Source: Todiramphus chloris collaris (lineage: Eukaryota > Chordata > Aves > Coraciiformes > Alcedinidae). From it: a DNA stretch of 64,000 bases. The stretch lies in assembly GCA_025345505.1 (NCBI GenBank), contig JANVCC010000270.1, forward strand, positions 4,824,157-4,888,156. The letters run 5' to 3'. Of the stretch, positions 59,853-64,000 are shown piece by piece. Position numbers and translations under genes: made by a program. Every line of letters starts with the position of its first letter. Positions within the stretch are counted from its first letter, which is position 1. The notes beneath the pieces are model-generated. The model had not been told where the DNA came from. It worked only from the letters and a program-made list of their open reading frames with translations, and ran no database searches.

Positions 59853-60289
59853 GTGACCTCTTTCTGGAGCAGGGTGGTGGGTCTGGTCCCTCCTTGCTCA
59901 CATGCAGCGTGCTGCCAGGGCCTCTCACCCCTTCTCCCAGCTGGTCCATGTCCCATGCCAGCTTGATGTCCCCTTTCTCTGGATGCTGAACGTGCTAAAG
60001 CATGTCAGTGGTACAGCATTGAAGAAGCGCTGGTATAGAAAGCATATACAGTAAACAAAAAGTCCTATGGCTTGTGTTTAGTTCTCTCCATTTTTTTTTT
60101 TCTGAGGTTTTTCTCATTTATCACCTGTTTTGAGCCTCGTTTGCATTTCGCTAGGTGTGAATCTATGCAAGGACCAGTTCAGCCACCATAGGCAGCCTGC
60201 TACTGCAGGTAGGTACGTGTACTCGGGAACAAAAGGGAAGAGGAATAAAAACACTTCCTTCATAGCCAGGAAAGCCTTTGTAGATTCGG
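59853..60289. other. Non-coding DNA, nothing recognised
   Basis: Contains a T run near 60092-60101. No gene or repeat is supported. Confidence 0.45.
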
Positions 60290-60575
60290 CAGCGCTTTTA
60301 AAATTACATTGTATCAAAGAAATGCAACAATTTCAGAAATTATTATTTATAGGAAGGCTTGTGAATTCAGGATGTGATATTCTGACTCACCCAACAGCAA
60401 ACATGTTTGCACTCCGGCTGCTATGACTCAACACTGGCATTTGTCTTAAAGTGTGGCAATTGTTTTAGCCCTCTGCTCGCTGCGCGATGAATGAAACGGC
60501 CGAGGGCTCCCGTTGCAGATTTACTACGTGCAGCTACTCTGGTAAATCGTGGGCTCAGCTGTAGAGTATTTCCTG
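60290..60575. promoter_or_regulatory. Possible conserved enhancer-like block
   Basis: Unique sequence with a TCF/LEF-type ATCAAAG (about 60313-60319), an AATTATTATTTAT stretch and an AP-1-like TGACTCA near 60383, plus retained CpGs around 60480-60500. The motif mix suggests regulatory DNA, but short motifs occur often by chance. Confidence 0.25.
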
Positions 60576-60578
60576 TAA

Positions 60579-60595
60579 CACACACACACACACAC
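60579..60595 (+). repeat. Short (CA)n microsatellite
   Basis: About eight CA units. Confidence 0.8.
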
Positions 60596-63039
60596 GCATC
60601 TCCCCCTCCAAGTAAGACTTTACTTTTAAATACGAGATTCATAGAAAGGAAACGCATAATTGCAGCGCTGGCTTTTGCACCACATAAAGCAGCCCACATC
60701 AAAAGGTATTTGCCATTAATGTTTCAACAGGTAATCTCTGGATTTAGTGCCAAGCCGTGTTCCTGTTACTTAGCGCTCGGTGTTGAAATCGTTGAAATCT
60801 TTGTTGTGAGCAGGCATAGTCATCTTAATCCTGCAAAAAAAAGTTAGTCAATAGGGCCTTTGTTTTCCAGCTCTGTGTTTCACGTTGCATCAGCGGCGCA
60901 GAAGACGTGGCCGCGCTGGAAGCGGGGAGAAGGTTAAGGGTGGGTTCTGGGCTGGCTTCCTAAGGAAGCGAGGCTCACGTGGTGGCATTGTTTGTGCCCG
61001 CGCCCGCATGTGTGTCCCCAGCCTGGTGGCTTTTGTTACTTGGGTCCTCCTCAAGCCAGTCTGCTGCACGGGCAGAGGCTACGGGGAAGCTTTGTGTAAG
61101 TAGGCAGATGAATAGCTGTGGGAACCTGTGGCTGAGCCCCGTGAGACAAAGGCCGTGGCCCCAGCTCCAATCTTACTGGCACCAGGGGACGGGTATGGTG
61201 GGCATCCACTGGGATTACTGCTGCCGACAGAGAACAAAAGCTTTTTGCTGTTTTTTGTTAACGCTGCAGCTCACGGAACTGTCTCCTTCAGGTCCTTTAT
61301 CTTTGGCTTGTTATAATCCTGCAAATTAACAGAAACTTGAGCATTGGTTTTGGAGCTTGTGCAGCATTTGGATTCCTCCTTCAGCGCCGTCTGTTTGCAG
61401 CAGGGCCGTGGCCATCCTCTGTGAGATGTCTGAACATCTAACGAAGGCCTAGCCCTGGAGCTTCTTCTCATCTGTAACAAGTCACGAGGGTGCTGCAGTT
61501 CCTCAGATACGCAGGAGGCTCATTGTCTCAACTCAGAGCTGAGCTGCACTTTTTGCATAATAGCTTCCACAAAAGGAAAAGAGAAATATTTATGTCGTGT
61601 AACAGAAGCATCCACAGTGGCTATTTTTATTGCCTATATTGCCTAATACTGAGGTATTTTTCTTCTTCCAATTCTGCGCTGTTGCTTCTTAGACAAAACA
61701 ACCTAGATGGTTTTCTTTTCACCTGCTGGCACTGTGCATTGCACCCACTGCCCGCCTCTTAGCTTGTTCTTTGAATACCTTACACTCTGCTCTCTCTGTG
61801 GGGAACGTCTTGTAGAGCTGTGAAACTAAGCACAGGGCTAAGAACAGCTTAAGTCTTGTTGATAAAACTGGGTGTTACTGAAGTACAAATAACAAGTATG
61901 GTCTTAGAGTGGTATTTGTGTTGTTCTCGGGCATCATGTAAATGGAGAGTGGCAGTTTGAGCTGGCATGCATATTGTCACATTTATAATTGTGGTGATGG
62001 ACCTTCATCGATTTTTTGAAGCTGTCATTGGGTGGGAATGGGTAACAAGAGCAGTGGGGACTGCTTGGAGAGCAAAGTTGCTTCCTTGTTTTCCAGGTAA
62101 CAGGTTTTGAAGGACTGATGTCCAGTGAGTAGGGCTGAGGAAGCCCCTTCCCAGTCCACGTGCATGGATTGATGCTGAAACCACGGCCGGTTTATCTGAG
62201 CCTTAAGTTGGGAAAAATACCTACTGTGGTATAATGATGAAGAATATTGGTTAGGTGAAATCTTGGGACGCTGATTTCCAGACAACAGTTAGCATCAGTT
62301 GTGCGGAATCAGTAGTGGCTCCTGCACAGGAGGGTGTGAGCTGCAGCTTTACCCCTTCAGCCCCACGGGCAGGTCCTGCCTGCTGCTTGCAGACAGACAA
62401 TCCCATCCTGCAGCCCTTCATTCATCCCAGTGAGCACTCACACTGGGAATGCCATTGACACAGGAACGACGGGCCGGGCTGGGTGGCCCACGGAGCATTC
62501 ACAGACCTGCAGAAAGTACCGTGGATCATCTTCTCCCTCCTACAAACTACAGGGCAGGATGGATCGCTCGCTCGTCTGAGCCTCGTGATCCGCATGCTGT
62601 TTTTCAGGTTTAGGACCTGCAGGTTATCCAAAGCGCTGACAGCTTGACTTGTTATTCCCTTACACCCAGATACAGTTATTCACCCTGCACAAAGTGGGTG
62701 TGACACCTTGTGAAGTTGGGCATTTCACTACGGGCCGCATGCGGAGCCGTGGGAAGTTCTTGTTTCCGTGATGGAGCTGCGGAGAATCAAGCCTCGGATG
62801 CGGATTGGGTGCTAACCAGAAGCAGGAGTGATGCCTGCCTGTTTTATGCAAATGAAACTGCTTTTGTGCGAAGCTGATACTCTTCACCCTAGGTTTAAAG
62901 TAGGCATCATTGTGATGTAAGTCGGTTTTACACTAGCAGAGCAATTAATGTAAAGTTAACTCCGGAGCAGCCTTTGTACACTAGACAAAACGTCAGGAGA
63001 TTTTCTGATGCGTAAAGTTCAGCCTGGCTGGTGTAGAGA
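60596..63039. other. Non-coding DNA, nothing recognised
   Basis: Unique sequence, somewhat CpG-rich near 60890-61010. Frames of up to 118 codons overlap and have no recognised domain. No RNA gene was seen. Confidence 0.45.
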
Positions 63040-63470
63040 AGCTTTTATTACCTTGAAGTCTAGAAGACAGCTAATTCTTGGTTGGTTTGTGAGGCTTTTT
63101 ATCATTTCCATTAGAATCTTTCCTATATGCATAAAATCAGCTAAACGTATTGAAAGTAATTCAGCGTTTTTTTCCTGACGTGATAGGCGCACGTTAGGTA
63201 ACTGAAATCGCGCACACGCTGCAGGAAGATACAACCTCACCTTTCCCATTCGTGGAGGGGCAGGATTGAACCTGTCTAAACCTATTTCATGCAGGAGAAT
63301 AAACGAGGAAATGAATTATGGCTTTATTTGAGTTGAAGGATTAGTTGTGGGATAATAGCGAACAATGAAACAACTTGGGAACAACGCTGCCGTCTCTTAA
63401 ATATTTTTATTGGCTTATGCTGATCTGTGAATTAGGAAAACCAAATTACATGATGCAAGAGAGCAAGGAA
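63040..63470. promoter_or_regulatory. Possible conserved non-coding block
   Basis: AT-rich unique sequence with retained CpGs (CCTGACGTGATAGGCGCACG) and TATGCATAAAATC, an octamer-like POU motif, near 63126. Composition resembles conserved non-coding DNA. Untested. Confidence 0.25.
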
Positions 63471-64000
63471 TGGCGATGAAAAACCTGCAGGAAAGGACTA
63501 GAAAAACAGTGATCTCTCACTGCCTGCTCTTCAAAGCAAGATGGAGAGCATGACCTTTTCCTGGAATAAACACAAAGTATTGCACAGAGCCGACTTCTGC
63601 TTTTGAGGTTTGCCAATTTGCAGTTGCTCACTTGTACTAGGGTTCTTATTTGTTGATTGCCCTGGGGTCCAATTTTAGTATCTAAATACTCCCAAGAATT
63701 ACTTCCATGTTTGTTGCTCTGAGGTCTGTTCATGTCTCAATTACACTTCTAATCTGTCAACTCAAATGTCATTTTTAGCACTCAGAGGCAGGGCTGTGCT
63801 GTGATATTTGAACAACCATAATGCTGTGGGACAATGAGAACCAGCTTCCTTGCATAACACCTCCCATTCAGGGCTGAGATGTGATCGGTACCCGTGTATG
63901 TGGTCATGATTCACTGATGATGTGGAACCTGCAGTTGCAAAGCCTGGTTAAAACCTGGTTGTGCTGCAAAGCGACCTTCCTTGATGGTCCCTCCTCTTCT
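63471..64000. other. Non-coding DNA, nothing recognised
   Basis: Unique sequence to the window edge. The 95-codon minus frame at 63446-63733 shows no domain. Confidence 0.45.

Overview
This window looks like nuclear DNA from a bird, and it is almost entirely non-coding. The best evidence is a CR1 retrotransposon copy at about 21920-22260. Its 3' end reads on the minus strand, with the usual avian block structure: an AGAATGG start, then GGTTGGAAGGGACC, then CAGCCTCTCTGGGCAGCC. Worn fragments that resemble old amniote MIR, L2 and L3 repeats support an amniote. No mammalian Alu- or B1-type SINEs were seen. A run of ten N at 41297-41306 marks an assembly gap. I could not identify the species, chromosome or neighbouring gene.

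No stretch reads as a convincing protein gene. The longest open frame is 212 codons (12479-13117, minus) and has no recognisable domain; the rest are short and typical of chance frames. No rRNA, tRNA, known microRNA or CRISPR array was recognised. The window is best read as intergenic DNA or the inside of one or more very large introns. Several segments carry splice-site signals. The best is 4917-5042: strong acceptor and donor sites, and an open frame whose stop lies one base before the donor.

Layout. 1-4900: mixed DNA with a CpG-rich patch (430-1110) and a MIR-like relic. 4900-5760: candidate exon followed by AT-rich DNA that resembles conserved non-coding sequence. 5760-16460: ordinary non-coding DNA with a homeodomain-motif-rich block (10640-10880) and two MIR-like relics. 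16460-23110: homopolymer and pyrimidine tracts, a CpG-rich patch, the CR1 copy and a 31-bp minisatellite. 23110-41110: mostly plain non-coding DNA with a Z-DNA-prone stretch near 30000 and a CpG patch near 34900. 41110-47300: a 22/23-bp minisatellite interrupted by the gap, then an L3-like relic and a MIR-like relic. 47300-57540: plain DNA with a strong G-quadruplex motif. 57540-64000: AT-rich, conserved-looking blocks around a CpG island-like segment (58100-58440), the best candidate regulatory cluster.

No gene system can be assembled from this window. Calls of conserved or regulatory DNA are judgements from base composition and motif content alone, because no alignment was possible.
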